Assembly (NCBI GenBank): GCA_029210045.1
Contig: JARGNX010000003.1
Location: forward strand, 152,196 to 216,195
DNA: 64,000 nucleotides
Source: Coxiellaceae bacterium
GTDB taxonomy: Bacteria > Pseudomonadota > Gammaproteobacteria > Coxiellales > Coxiellaceae
Direction: 5' to 3'
Positions within the stretch are counted from its first letter, which is position 1; each line of letters starts with the position of its first letter. Below are positions 27,092 to 36,971 of the stretch, one piece after another. A model generated the notes under the pieces. That model did no database searches and was not told the DNA's origin. It saw only the letters and a program-made list of their open reading frames with translations. The position numbers were made by a program, and so were the translations under genes.

Positions 27092-27405
27092 CGCACTTTG
27101 ATTTCAAGCTGTTGAATAAAGTACCATTGCTGGTGAAAATGCAGTCGATTGATGACGTCGCGCTGTTGATAGCGTAGTTGGGTAGCCCAATTGGCACTAT
27201 CGGTAGCAATAACGGCGGTGCGCTCTTGGATATTCATCACTTGGCAGTGTTGATTTAATGGTGCATCCAGAATCTCTCGTAACAGCGTGTCCAGCTGTTG
27301 TATACGTTTAGCCTTATTGAGTAACCAAGATAGCTTGGTCTTAGGCTTATCTAAGATCGCATCGAGTGATTGTGGGTCTTTTATGTCTTTATTATTATTT
27401 TGCAT
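27088..27405 (-). CDS. dciA: DUF721 / DciA-type replicative helicase loader
   Basis: Small DUF721 protein; family members of the DciA type interact with DnaB at replication initiation. The region from LLNKAKRIQQLDTLLREIL to SANWATQLRYQQ fits the family, including the conserved W-A-x-x-L-R motif. I use the ATG at 27405 (MQNNNKDIK); a longer frame to 27480 would overlap the secA start. A DUF721 gene near lpxC and secA is typical of gammaproteobacteria. It is divergent from secA and convergent with the small ORF. Confidence 0.8.
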   Translation of the reverse strand: MQNNNKDIKDPQSLDAILDKPKTKLSWLLNKAKRIQQLDTLLREILDAPLNQHCQVMNIQERTAVIATDSANWATQLRYQQRDVINRLHFHQQWYFIQQLEIKVR

Positions 27406-27469
27406 TGGCTTGAATCTATGAGAAAATGCCCGTTCCACCGTGTTTAACCAATGGTAACTGAAGAGACAT

Positions 27470-30220
27470 ATGCTGAGCAAGATGTTAAAGAAAGTATTTG
27501 GTAGTCGTAATGAACGACTATTGCGTCAATATCGTAAACAGGCACAGCGCATTAATGCGCTGGAAGCGGATATACAAGCATTGTCTGATGAGCAGTTGAA
27601 AGCTAAAACGGCCGAGTTTAAGCAGCGCTTATCGGGTGGTGAAACCTTAGATGACATACTGCCTGAAGCTTTTGCTGTAGTGCGCGAGGTGAGTCAGCGT
27701 ACATTGGGTATGCGCCATTTTGATGTGCAGATGATCGGTGGCATGGTGCTGCATTATGGCAAGGTGGCTGAGATGCGTACCGGTGAAGGTAAAACCTTGA
27801 TGTCGACGTTACCGGTGTATCTGAATGCATTGAGCGGTAAAGGCGTGCACTTGGTTACAGTGAATGATTACTTGGCGAAGCGTGATGCTGAATGGATGAT
27901 GCCTATCTATGATTTCCTGGGTGTGACTGTTGGGATTAACTTGACCAGTATGGATCATGCCGCTAAGCAAGAGGCTTATGCGGCAGATGTGACTTACGGT
28001 ACCAATAACGAATTCGGTTTTGACTATTTGCGTGACAACATGGCATTTAGCCAAGATCAATTGGTACAACGTCCATTAAACTTTGCGGTGATTGATGAGG
28101 TGGATTCGATTTTAATCGATGAAGCAAGAACACCACTGATTATTTCAGGTCAAGTCGATGAGATGTCGGACCTTTATGAAAAGATTAACCAGTTAGTTCC
28201 AACATTAAAGCGTCAAATGGAAGAAGATGACGTTACTGGTGAGAAACAAATTGAAGACGATGTGCGCGGTGATTTTTATGCGGATGAAAAAACCAAACAA
28301 GCGCACCTAACTGAGCAGGGTCATCAAAAAGTTGAAGAGCTCATGTTAGCCAATGGTTTAATGAAGCAGGGCTCGAGTTTATATGACTTTAGTAATGTGA
28401 CGTTAATGCATTATTTGGGTGCGTCATTGCGAGCGCATAGTTTATTTCACCGCGATGTGGATTATGTGGTGAAGAATGATGAGGTGGTTATCGTTGATGA
28501 GCATACCGGTCGTTTGATGGATGGTCGTCGTTGGTCGGATGGTTTGCATCAAGCGGTAGAAGCCAAAGAAAATGTGCAAGTGCAAATGGAAAATCAAACA
28601 CTCGCAACCATTACGTTCCAAAATTATTTTCGTTTATACAATAAATTATCCGGTATGACAGGTACGGCCGATACCGAAGCGTTTGAGATGCAAAAAATTT
28701 ACGGTTTAGAAGTAGCGGTAGTGCCTACCAACAAGCCTATGGTGCGTGATGATCGTACCGATCAGATTTTCTTGAATAATGGTGATAAGTACAAAGCGAT
28801 TATCGAAGAAATTACTGCGTGTCGTGATAAAGGTCAGCCCGTGTTAGTGGGGACGGCATCGGTTGAGTCTTCTGAAATCGTTTCGCAATTGTTAAATAAA
28901 GCAAAGCTAAAGCACGAAGTGCTTAATGCTAAAAACCATGAACGTGAAGCTAAGATTATTGCGCAAGCGGGTCGCCCGGGTGCGATAACCGTGGCTACTA
29001 ATATGGCGGGTCGTGGTACGGATATTGTGTTGGGCGGTAATATTGAAACGGAAATTGCTGAGTTACCTGAAGACGCCACTGATGAACAAAAAACAAAAAT
29101 GCGTGAAGAGTGGCAGCTAGTACATGACGCTGTAATTGCAGCAGGTGGTTTGCATGTGTGTGGTACGGAGCGAAATGAATCACGTCGGATTGATAATCAG
29201 TTGCGTGGTCGTTCAGGTCGACAAGGTGATCCCGGTTCATCGCAGTTTTATTTGTCGCTTGATGATAATCTATTGCGTATCTTCGCCGCGGATCGCATGC
29301 GTACCATTATGACGAAGCTGGGTGTGAAGCAAGGTGAAATGATTCAACATAAATGGCTTAATAGTGCGATTGAAAATGCGCAACGTCGCGTTGAAGGTAT
29401 GAACTTTGATATTCGTAAGCAACTATTGGAATACGATGATGTCGCTAATGATCAGCGTAAGGTGGTATATAATCAGCGCCGTCAATTAATGGAAGCGGAG
29501 TCAGTCGAAGACATCATTGCTAATATGCGTAAAGTCGCTGTTGAGGATATGGTAAATGCTTGCATACCCGAACAAAGCGTGGCGGAAGAGTGGGATGTGG
29601 GTGGTTTAACCCAACAATTAAAGGACGAGTTTAGCCTTGAGCTGCCTATTCAGAAATGGTTAGATGAAGAAGAAAGCTGCAATGAAGAAGTCATACACGA
29701 GCGTGTGTTTGCTGCTGTTGATAAGGCTTATCGTGATAAAGAAGCTGAGTTGGAAGATCCAGCGGTGTTGCGTGATGTTGAAAAATCATTAGTCTTGCAG
29801 GTGATCGATAATCACTGGCGCGATCATTTAGCAGCGATGGATCATTTGCGTAAAGGGATTCATTTGCGTGGCTTTGCACAAAAGAACCCTGCACAAGAAT
29901 ACAAGCGTGAATCCTTTGATATGTTCGGTGAGCTATTATCAAAAATTAAATATGAAGTGGTTGCCACTTTGGCGCGCGTGCAATTTTCTAATGAGCCACC
30001 ACCAATTGAACAGCCAAAAATGACACTGAATTATCAGCATGATGATATGGCGTTGCGCCAACCAGAGCCAGCGACTATTGGTGGCTTTGAAGTCGACGAT
30101 GAAGGTGAAGAGCAACAAGCTAAACCCTTTGTACGCGATACGCCAAAAGTGGGTCGTAATGATCCGTGCCCCTGCGGTTCGGGTAAGAAATATAAGCAAT
30201 GTCATGGTGCGTTAAACTAA
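27470..30220 (+). CDS. secA: Preprotein translocase ATPase SecA
   Basis: Motor ATPase that drives Sec-dependent export. The N-terminus ([14 protein letters not shown]) aligns directly with E. coli SecA, so the ATG at 27470 is preferred over that at 27482. Walker A MRTGEGKT is at 102-109, the [12 protein letters not shown] helicase motif follows, then the preprotein cross-linking and scaffold regions, and the C-terminal zinc motif [13 protein letters not shown]. Length (916 residues) is normal. A GAAGAGA ribosome-binding site precedes it. Confidence 0.98.
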   Translation: MLSKMLKKVFGSRNERLLRQYRKQAQRINALEADIQALSDEQLKAKTAEFKQRLSGGETLDDILPEAFAVVREVSQRTLGMRHFDVQMIGGMVLHYGKVAEMRTGEGKTLMSTLPVYLNALSGKGVHLVTVNDYLAKRDAEWMMPIYDFLGVTVGINLTSMDHAAKQEAYAADVTYGTNNEFGFDYLRDNMAFSQDQLVQRPLNFAVIDEVDSILIDEARTPLIISGQVDEMSDLYEKINQLVPTLKRQMEEDDVTGEKQIEDDVRGDFYADEKTKQAHLTEQGHQKVEELMLANGLMKQGSSLYDFSNVTLMHYLGASLRAHSLFHRDVDYVVKNDEVVIVDEHTGRLMDGRRWSDGLHQAVEAKENVQVQMENQTLATITFQNYFRLYNKLSGMTGTADTEAFEMQKIYGLEVAVVPTNKPMVRDDRTDQIFLNNGDKYKAIIEEITACRDKGQPVLVGTASVESSEIVSQLLNKAKLKHEVLNAKNHEREAKIIAQAGRPGAITVATNMAGRGTDIVLGGNIETEIAELPEDATDEQKTKMREEWQLVHDAVIAAGGLHVCGTERNESRRIDNQLRGRSGRQGDPGSSQFYLSLDDNLLRIFAADRMRTIMTKLGVKQGEMIQHKWLNSAIENAQRRVEGMNFDIRKQLLEYDDVANDQRKVVYNQRRQLMEAESVEDIIANMRKVAVEDMVNACIPEQSVAEEWDVGGLTQQLKDEFSLELPIQKWLDEEESCNEEVIHERVFAAVDKAYRDKEAELEDPAVLRDVEKSLVLQVIDNHWRDHLAAMDHLRKGIHLRGFAQKNPAQEYKRESFDMFGELLSKIKYEVVATLARVQFSNEPPPIEQPKMTLNYQHDDMALRQPEPATIGGFEVDDEGEEQQAKPFVRDTPKVGRNDPCPCGSGKKYKQCHGALN

Positions 30221-30225
30221 TGCGA

Positions 30226-31503
30226 TTATGTGTGCATTAGTTTTAGTGGTGTTGCGTCATCGTTATCAGCGTCACCTTTTTCTCGGTCTCGTTTTTTAGA
30301 GGCGGCCGGTGGTTTGAACATTCTTGGCGATGCTGTTTTAGTGGGCTGAGCGTCAACACCCCTACCAAAGTTGAATGGAGCAGTAGCAGCAGCCGCGAAA
30401 AATCCTAGGGATCCGAAAGGAACTCCAACACCACCACCAAAGTTGAATGGAGCAGTAGTTGCTGGTCGTGCCGCTGCGCCTTGAACGCCAACACCTCTAC
30501 CAAAGTTGAATGGAACAGTAGCAGCAGGTTGTAGCTTTTTGACTGTTACAGCTTTTCCTTTTCCTTTTCCTTCGGGGAGCTTTGGTTTGAGTATTACTGG
30601 TGGACTACTAGCGGCCGGTTGTGGAAGTGGTGGTACTGCCGCTGCTATTGCTGGTGTGGGTGGGCTGCTAGCTGGGGGCCTTCGACGGACTGACAGAATC
30701 ATCTCGGGCGCTGCTTTTTGAGCTTCAGAACCTCCTATGGCAAGATCCATTGATGCTGTGACCATTTGGTATTTTGTCATAATGCATTGAAACGTTGTTT
30801 TTTGTGTTGTTTTGAACTTGATAATAGCACCACGGGGGGTGTTGCTACCGATAAGTAAGCTACCAACTAGAGCAACCACTTCAGTACCATCTGTTAACAT
30901 CCTATTATTGATAGCCAATCCAGCACCAGCCCCGCCTGTTTTGCTGGCATCTTTAGATTTCACTGATGCAATGCGTGCACCACCATCGGTGGGGACATTA
31001 TCATAATTACAAAATCCAGTGGAATCGCACTGGGCTAGTATTTTAGGATCGGTAATGCCTTCGCCGTTATCAATAATCAGTGTTTCAGGGTGATTAAGTA
31101 CTATCGTCAGTGTTGTGGCGTTGGCATCTATACTGTTTTTTATTAGCTCTGGCAGGGCTAGGCAAGCGAGTAGTGCTGAAGCAGAAAAGTATTCTTTACT
31201 GGCTTTTAAGGTGCCGTAATTCGCAGCTGGGTTTTTTAATAAAATGCGTGCAATCGCGTCTTGAGCTTTTTTTGCTAAAGCGACATGAGGTAATTCTAGG
31301 TCAGACCATAGTAGGGCATGTGCTACTTCACGATCTAAATAGGCTTCTTTTTGTTTTTCTGTTGTAAGTGCTAAATATTCTGGGTCATTTACGTGCTTGA
31401 GATTAGTTTTTGTCTTGATGGTTTCTACAGTACTATCATACTCCGCTTTTAAAGCAGCATAGGCTGTTAAATCAATAGCAATTTCTGGTGCGGCTCTCGA
31501 CAT
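30226..31503 (-). CDS. GHKL-type ATPase with proline-rich tail and FNFG repeats
   Basis: 425 residues. Residues about 115-235 carry the GHKL (Hsp90/MutL/histidine-kinase) ATP fold: N-box ELIKNSIDANA (E119, N123, D126), DNGEG at 145-149 and GGAGAG at 190-195. No kinase, MutL or gyrase domain follows. The second half is low-complexity and proline/alanine-rich, with basic segments (KGKGK near 313, KKRDREK near 403) and three repeats of PFNFGxGV at about 331, 352 and 376. No signal peptide. The arrangement recalls eukaryote-like or MORC-type ATPases and an effector is possible, but that is inference. It lies between secA and mutT, which are neighbours in E. coli, so it is an insertion. Confidence 0.75.
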   Translation of the reverse strand: MSRAAPEIAIDLTAYAALKAEYDSTVETIKTKTNLKHVNDPEYLALTTEKQKEAYLDREVAHALLWSDLELPHVALAKKAQDAIARILLKNPAANYGTLKASKEYFSASALLACLALPELIKNSIDANATTLTIVLNHPETLIIDNGEGITDPKILAQCDSTGFCNYDNVPTDGGARIASVKSKDASKTGGAGAGLAINNRMLTDGTEVVALVGSLLIGSNTPRGAIIKFKTTQKTTFQCIMTKYQMVTASMDLAIGGSEAQKAAPEMILSVRRRPPASSPPTPAIAAAVPPLPQPAASSPPVILKPKLPEGKGKGKAVTVKKLQPAATVPFNFGRGVGVQGAAARPATTAPFNFGGGVGVPFGSLGFFAAAATAPFNFGRGVDAQPTKTASPRMFKPPAASKKRDREKGDADNDDATPLKLMHT

Positions 31504-31685
31504 AATATTAAATACCTGTAGCGTTTATATATTTGATCATGTTGTAATTGTACATTACAAGCATTAAGGTAGTATTAACAATAATTTAAAGAAAAAACAT
31601 ATAATTCATGAGGTTGCTGTTTCTGCAGGGTTGACATCTATAAGGTTTGTTGGCACTCTGCTGTCCTAATCATAGGGGTGAATGT

Positions 31686-32087
31686 ATGCAGCTGATTCCA
31701 GTGGCTGTTGGCGTTATTATCAATAGCGAACAACAAGTATTAATGACGCAACGACCAACTGATAAAGACTATGCCGGCTTTTGGGAATTTCCAGGTGGTA
31801 AAATCGAAAGCGGTGAATCACCGTACCAAGCATTGTGCCGAGAGTTTACAGAGGAAGTGGCGATTACTATTGATAGCGCCGAGCCATTAATTACTTTGCA
31901 ACACCAATATATTAATTATGCTGTTGAGCTGCATGTCTTGTTGATCACCAAATACAGCGGTGAACTGAGGCCTTTGGAGAATCAAGAGATGCAATGGGTG
32001 GCTTTAACCGATATTGATACGGTTAAGGTGCTTGAAGCCAACCATCAGATTATTGATGCAATCAAAGCTTGCAGCAGGTTAAGTTGA
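31686..32087 (+). CDS. mutT: 8-oxo-dGTP diphosphatase MutT (Nudix)
   Basis: Nudix hydrolase that cleanses the nucleotide pool of 8-oxo-dGTP. The Nudix box GKIESGE followed after seven residues by REFTEEVAI matches the family, with alanine in place of the usual glycine near its end. I place the start at 31686 because AGGGGTG precedes it and the protein then begins MQLIPVAVGV. The genomic place downstream of secA matches E. coli. The 3' end overlaps zapD (opposite strand) by 26 bases. Confidence 0.92.
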   Translation: MQLIPVAVGVIINSEQQVLMTQRPTDKDYAGFWEFPGGKIESGESPYQALCREFTEEVAITIDSAEPLITLQHQYINYAVELHVLLITKYSGELRPLENQEMQWVALTDIDTVKVLEANHQIIDAIKACSRLS

Positions 32088-32877
32088 GTTCAAACGGCGC
32101 TTTGTATTGTTGGCTGGGTGTGCCAGCAATATAATCCATTTGCATAAAGCGTATCGATAGGTGGTGTTTGCCAACACTGATTTCTGGATAAACATCTAAG
32201 CGTGTAGGCATATTAATGCGTACCAATTGGCAAGGTAAGTTTGGGTCGAGTGATTGATTGTGAAAACCATCACTGACGATAACTTTTTTACCAGGTGTGC
32301 TTTCGCGGGTGAGCTGTAAAATTAATTCAACGGCTTGTTTGACGACGCGAAATTCGCCGACCCACTGTTTTAAGTGCGAGACACGCACATCGGCAGGTTT
32401 ACTGCGCCACAGTGCGTAGGCCGGTACTGAAAATGGGCATAAGCCTGCCGGGTTATTGATGTGGCTGTAAATCTGATTTAAAAACGGGTGATGACGTAAG
32501 CTGTCTCCAATTTTACAATGCGTATGGTGCAATTGATTAAGCAGGCTATCGAGTTGACCGAGTATGTCATACAGCTGGGCTTTATTTACCTGCGGAAACT
32601 GTTCGAGTTGCGCTAGTGTGGTGACCTGCTGGCTGAGCGCTTGGGTAATTTTCGATTTTAGGTCGGGTCTATCAATAGCAGTGAGCAGTTTCATTAAAGA
32701 TTGCATCGCCATTTGGTCTTCGCTGTATTGCACGTGGGCTAATGCTGCATCAAATTGATTAAATAAATACTCCAATCGTAAACATAAACGAATGGTTTCA
32801 TTTAATGGTTGTTCATAAACAATGCAGTCTGTTGCGCAGACAGTTTGAAAGCGTATGGTGCTGTTCACTTCAGTCAT
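32062..32877 (-). CDS. zapD: Z-ring associated protein ZapD (DUF1342)
   Basis: FtsZ-binding protein that bundles Z-ring filaments. The sequence EQPLNETIRLCLRLEYLF near the N-terminus, the GLCPFSVPAYALW segment and the ending PFELNLTCC align well with E. coli ZapD over its whole length. It is slightly longer at the N-terminus. AAGGAG lies eight bases before the ATG. The small yacG gene that commonly accompanies zapD is not present here. Confidence 0.93.
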   Translation of the reverse strand: MTEVNSTIRFQTVCATDCIVYEQPLNETIRLCLRLEYLFNQFDAALAHVQYSEDQMAMQSLMKLLTAIDRPDLKSKITQALSQQVTTLAQLEQFPQVNKAQLYDILGQLDSLLNQLHHTHCKIGDSLRHHPFLNQIYSHINNPAGLCPFSVPAYALWRSKPADVRVSHLKQWVGEFRVVKQAVELILQLTRESTPGKKVIVSDGFHNQSLDPNLPCQLVRINMPTRLDVYPEISVGKHHLSIRFMQMDYIAGTPSQQYKAPFELNLTCCKL

Positions 32878-32900
32878 TCGAGTCGCTCCTTTTCCTCATG

Positions 32901-32930
32901 TTATCATACCGCGTGAACCTAAGGTATAAT
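32901..32930 (+). promoter_or_regulatory. Putative promoter of the second GGDEF-EAL gene
   Basis: TTATCA (32901-32906), an 18-base spacer and a perfect TATAAT (32925-32930) lie 30 bases before the ATG at 32960. Confidence 0.55.
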
Positions 32931-32959
32931 ATAAGTACCGATTAAGAAAAGAGCAATTC

Positions 32960-34678
32960 ATGGGTCGTCATCTGGTTATTTTTATTTTGGCACAGTCTGA
33001 ATCCGAATGTTCAGCTATTAGGCAATTGTTGGGTAAGGTGCCTGAGTCAATGGGCTGGCACTTGATGGTTGGAGTGGATGATGCAAGTACGCAAGTATTG
33101 ATTGAAGAAATTAAACCTACCTGCATTTTAATGGGTTTTACTTTAGTTGAACAAAATGCCGTAGATTGGGTGGCCAATTTTAATCACACTTACCCAGATC
33201 GCTTTACACCGATGGTGGTTATTACTGATACAGAGCAACAAGCCGAAGCAATTGCTTCGTTGGGCCATCAGCCGAGTGCTTTTTTTCCGCGTGACTCAAG
33301 AAATACATTGCACTTACGTCAAACGGTAAAGCATATGATTGAAAACTCACAGCTAATGGCTGATAGTGCTCATCAAACGCACCAGCTAACCTATCAGCTT
33401 AATACGGACTTTCTAACAGAGTTACACTCACGTGCTGCATTCGAATATGAATTGCATCGTTTATTGGAGCACTGTGAAAAATCCAAAGAAGAGCATATTT
33501 TTGCTGTGCTATTAGTTGATCTTGATGACTTTAAAGAAGTAAATGGCACATTAGGTCACGTGGCGGGAGATCAATTGATTCAGCAAGCAGGTAAGCGTAT
33601 TGCGAGTTTGATGCGAGAAAATGATTTTCTATCACGGCCTGGTGGCGATGAGTTTGTGATTATCATGACTGAGTTATCTTCGACGCAAGATGCAGGACAT
33701 AAAGCGGAAGAGTTGGCAGTGCTGTTTGAAAAGCCATTTCACATTAAAGATCAAGAAGTACGTATCACAGTCAGCATTGGTGTGGTCTGCTATCCAATAG
33801 CAGGAACATCGTTAGCAGAACTCATGAGTCATGTCGATATTGCTATGTATCGAGCTAAAAAAGAAGGTGGAAATGGCTGGCGTTACTACACAGAATCAGT
33901 GAATAAAGCATTTTATGCGGATTTGCGTTTAGAGAATGCAATGCGTTTAGCAATACAAAACGATGAATTATTTTTATTATACCAGCCGCAATACAGGTTG
34001 GCGGATCGTCAGCTAGTGGGAGCTGAAGTATTAATGCGATGGGATAGGCCGGGTGTAGGTATCGTTAGTCCAGCTGATTTCATCCCATTAGCTGAACAAA
34101 GCGGTATGATACATGCTATGGGGCACTGGTTAATTGAAACGGTTTTTCAAAAAATAGTATCGGCTGAATTTGTTAATAGCGCATGTAAGTTGGTTATAAA
34201 CTTATCGGCCAAACAGTTAGAAGCAGAAGGTTTTGCGTTGGTAGTAAAAGATCTTATGGATAAGTATGCCTTAACCGCCGAGCAATTTAGTTTTGAGCTG
34301 ACTGAAAGCGCGTTGATGCTGGGTTCATTGATTGAGAAAAATTTATTTATGTTAGCGGACTACGGAATAAAATTCGCTATTGATGATTTTGGTACTGGTT
34401 ATTCGTCGTTAAGTTATTTGCGCAAATTGCCGGTGGATACCATAAAAATTGATCGTTCATTTATCACTGATGTCACAACGAATATAAATGATGCGCGATT
34501 AGTGAAATCGATTTTAGCTATGGCGGCTAATATGCAACTCAAAGTGATTGCTGAAGGCATTGAAACGGAAGAGCAGACAACATTTTTGCAGCAAAATCAT
34601 TGTGACATTGTGCAAGGCTATTATTTTAGTCGACCGCTCAGCGCTGAAGATTTTATTGCTTTAGTATCCCAGGGCTAA
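32960..34678 (+). CDS. GGDEF-EAL cyclic-di-GMP protein with receiver-like N-terminus
   Basis: Soluble 572-residue protein. Residues 1-130 resemble a response-regulator receiver fold but the phosphoacceptor region is not obvious, so it may be a pseudo-receiver. The GGDEF domain has RPGGDEF intact with an RxxD inhibitory site (REND) five residues upstream. The EAL domain reads EVL rather than EAL in the first motif, a variant seen in active family members, and keeps DDFGTGYSSL and the KIDRSF segment. Its end overlaps ggt, on the opposite strand, by 18 bases. It interrupts the zapD-coaE neighbourhood. Confidence 0.9.
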   Translation: MGRHLVIFILAQSESECSAIRQLLGKVPESMGWHLMVGVDDASTQVLIEEIKPTCILMGFTLVEQNAVDWVANFNHTYPDRFTPMVVITDTEQQAEAIASLGHQPSAFFPRDSRNTLHLRQTVKHMIENSQLMADSAHQTHQLTYQLNTDFLTELHSRAAFEYELHRLLEHCEKSKEEHIFAVLLVDLDDFKEVNGTLGHVAGDQLIQQAGKRIASLMRENDFLSRPGGDEFVIIMTELSSTQDAGHKAEELAVLFEKPFHIKDQEVRITVSIGVVCYPIAGTSLAELMSHVDIAMYRAKKEGGNGWRYYTESVNKAFYADLRLENAMRLAIQNDELFLLYQPQYRLADRQLVGAEVLMRWDRPGVGIVSPADFIPLAEQSGMIHAMGHWLIETVFQKIVSAEFVNSACKLVINLSAKQLEAEGFALVVKDLMDKYALTAEQFSFELTESALMLGSLIEKNLFMLADYGIKFAIDDFGTGYSSLSYLRKLPVDTIKIDRSFITDVTTNINDARLVKSILAMAANMQLKVIAEGIETEEQTTFLQQNHCDIVQGYYFSRPLSAEDFIALVSQG

Positions 34679-36352
34679 GCCATCAGGACGAAGGTTGTCA
34701 TTAGCGCCAAAGAACAAGCCATTATGCGCCGTAAGTGCGGCAACTTGTCCCCAATAACTGCCATAAAAAATAAAGCCAGGTTCCACATCATAGCCCATTT
34801 TTTTTAATAGATGCTGAGTGTCATACGAAAAAGTGTAAGGTTCCATAAATACTGTGTCGGGTAGCCATTGCATATGGTAGCGCGGCATATTCACAGCAGT
34901 GTTAATATCCATTTGATAATTGATACTGTTTTCTATGGTTTGCACAATAGAGGTGATAATTGTTGAGCCACCGGCGGCGCCAACGGCCATATAAGGCAGG
35001 CCATTTTTGTTAAGTATGATGGTGGGGCTCATTGAGCTGAGTGGACGTTTGTTACCGGCGATTAAGTTCGCTTTACCTTGGATTAAGCCAAATTGATTCG
35101 CTTGAGTGGTGGTGACGGCAAAGTCATCAAGTTCATTATTTAGAAAAAACCCCGTATCTCCAGCAATAACTTTGCTGCCGAAGTATCCGTTTAGTGTGAC
35201 AGTGGTAGAAGCTACATTGTTATTTTTATCAATCACAACGTAATGAGTCGTTTGCATTTTTTCGTTTGCAGGCGCAGTAACGGCGCTCATGTTTTTTGAA
35301 TTTCCCGCGTGATCAATGGCAATTGCATTACGGATGACTTGTGTGTATTGCGGTGATAGAAGCTTTTTAACAGGGTTCTTAATAAAGGCTGGATCGCCCA
35401 AGTAACGATTGCGATCATAGTAGGCGAAACGCATGGCCTCAATGGTGTAGTGTGAGCCGACAGCTGAATGAAAGCCTAGCTTTTTTAATGGGTACGCATT
35501 AACGATATTTAAGATTTCGCAAACCGTTGTGCCTGAGCCCGGTGGCGGTGCAGTGATTACTTTGTAGTCATGATAATTGCAGGTGACGGGTTGTGTTACA
35601 TCTACTGTGTAATGACTAAAGTCTTTTAGTGTCATTACGCCACCGTTTTTCTTGCTCGCAGCAACGATAGCTTTTGCAATGGGGCCTTTGTAGAAATAGT
35701 CAGCACCACGACGGCTGATCTCTCGTAAGGTGTGAGCTAAGTCGGGTTGTTTTAGCAATGTATGTGCAGCAACAGGTTTGTTCTTGGTGAAAAAAATCGC
35801 TTGTGCATGTGTGTCAGCCAGTAGCGATTTTTTATCGTTGTCATATAGCTTCGCTTCGCGCTGACTGACAAGGTGCCCAGCTTTTGCTAGGGTGATGGCT
35901 GGCTTCATTACTTGTTTAAGGCTCATGCTGCCATAGTTGTGTAGGGCAGTGTTTAGTCCCATAACAGTCCCTGGTATGCCAACGCCTAAGTAACCATGCA
36001 GTATTTTCTTCTGGTTTACCTTGCCTTTGTTTATAAATAATTGTGGTGTAATTGCAGCTGGTGCTTTTTCACGAAAATCAATAAAGGCATTTTTGCCATT
36101 GGCTAAATGCAGAGTCATAAATCCACCGCCACCAATATTGCCACAGCAAGGGTGTGTGACAGCGAGGGCGTAGCCAATAGCAACCGCCGCATCGACGGCA
36201 TTGCCGCCTTGTTTTAATATATTGACACCAACGCGTGTAGCCGTAGCATCAGCACTAACCACCATGCCATTTTTTCCTTGTGCCGGCGGCAAGAATTTCG
36301 CTTGTGCACTAATAGCAAATAACAAACATGATAAAAAAATAATAATTCGCAT
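34661..36352 (-). CDS. ggt: Gamma-glutamyltranspeptidase
   Basis: Periplasmic or secreted Ntn-hydrolase that cleaves glutathione and other gamma-glutamyl compounds. It has a signal peptide (MRIIIFLSCLLFAISAQA), GNIGGGGFM near the N-terminus, the self-cleavage site before TTHYVV (the first Thr is the expected nucleophile), NNELDDF, and PLSSMSPTI followed by GAAGGSTI. I use the ATG at 36352, preceded by TAGGAAC, rather than one 24 bases upstream that lies within coaE. It follows coaE by ten bases and may be co-transcribed. Confidence 0.93.
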   Translation of the reverse strand: MRIIIFLSCLLFAISAQAKFLPPAQGKNGMVVSADATATRVGVNILKQGGNAVDAAVAIGYALAVTHPCCGNIGGGGFMTLHLANGKNAFIDFREKAPAAITPQLFINKGKVNQKKILHGYLGVGIPGTVMGLNTALHNYGSMSLKQVMKPAITLAKAGHLVSQREAKLYDNDKKSLLADTHAQAIFFTKNKPVAAHTLLKQPDLAHTLREISRRGADYFYKGPIAKAIVAASKKNGGVMTLKDFSHYTVDVTQPVTCNYHDYKVITAPPPGSGTTVCEILNIVNAYPLKKLGFHSAVGSHYTIEAMRFAYYDRNRYLGDPAFIKNPVKKLLSPQYTQVIRNAIAIDHAGNSKNMSAVTAPANEKMQTTHYVVIDKNNNVASTTVTLNGYFGSKVIAGDTGFFLNNELDDFAVTTTQANQFGLIQGKANLIAGNKRPLSSMSPTIILNKNGLPYMAVGAAGGSTIITSIVQTIENSINYQMDINTAVNMPRYHMQWLPDTVFMEPYTFSYDTQHLLKKMGYDVEPGFIFYGSYWGQVAALTAHNGLFFGANDNLRPDGLALGY

Positions 36353-36362
36353 GCGTAAGTTC

Positions 36363-36959
36363 CTAGGATTTAGCAAGTGCTAGATATTTTATATTGAGTA
36401 CGTCCACTTTTTGCTTTAATTCTTCTAATGACCCATTGTTATGAATGACGTCATCAGCTATTGCAAATCGATGTTCAGTCTTGGCTTGTTGGTCAATAAT
36501 TTTTAGTGCTTGCGCACTACTGATGTGATCTCGCTTGATGGTGCGTTTAATTTGATTCTCAAGCTCAGTGTCTACGACAAGTATACGATCAACGTAGTTA
36601 ATGCCGCTAGCCTCAGCTAGTAATGGTACCACAACGATACAGTACGGTGACTTCACCTCTGCAATAGCATTAATAATGCGTTGGCGTATACGTGGGTGCA
36701 AATATTCTTCTAGCCATACTTTTGCTTCCGGATCGCTAAATATTTTTTTTCGTACATAGCGACGGTTAAATGTGCCATCTTCATGTATGGATTTAGCGCC
36801 AAAATAATCACAAATCTGCTCTAGGTGCGGGGATCCTTTTTCTGTTAATTGATGTGCAACCACATCGGCGTCAATCACTTCGATGCCAAGCTCAGAAAAA
36901 AAGTTTGAAATTGCAGTTTTGCCACTGCTAATTCCACCGGTTAATCCTATCGCTAACAT
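36363..36959 (-). CDS. coaE: Dephospho-CoA kinase
   Basis: Last enzyme of coenzyme A synthesis. The P-loop GLTGGISSGKT is at residues 5-15, followed by VIDADVVAHQL and later LLAEAS. 198 residues is the usual length. It sits downstream of pilD in the classical coaE/pilDCB group. Confidence 0.95.
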   Translation of the reverse strand: MLAIGLTGGISSGKTAISNFFSELGIEVIDADVVAHQLTEKGSPHLEQICDYFGAKSIHEDGTFNRRYVRKKIFSDPEAKVWLEEYLHPRIRQRIINAIAEVKSPYCIVVVPLLAEASGINYVDRILVVDTELENQIKRTIKRDHISSAQALKIIDQQAKTEHRFAIADDVIHNNGSLEELKQKVDVLNIKYLALAKS

Positions 36960-36971
36960 GATCGATAGTCC

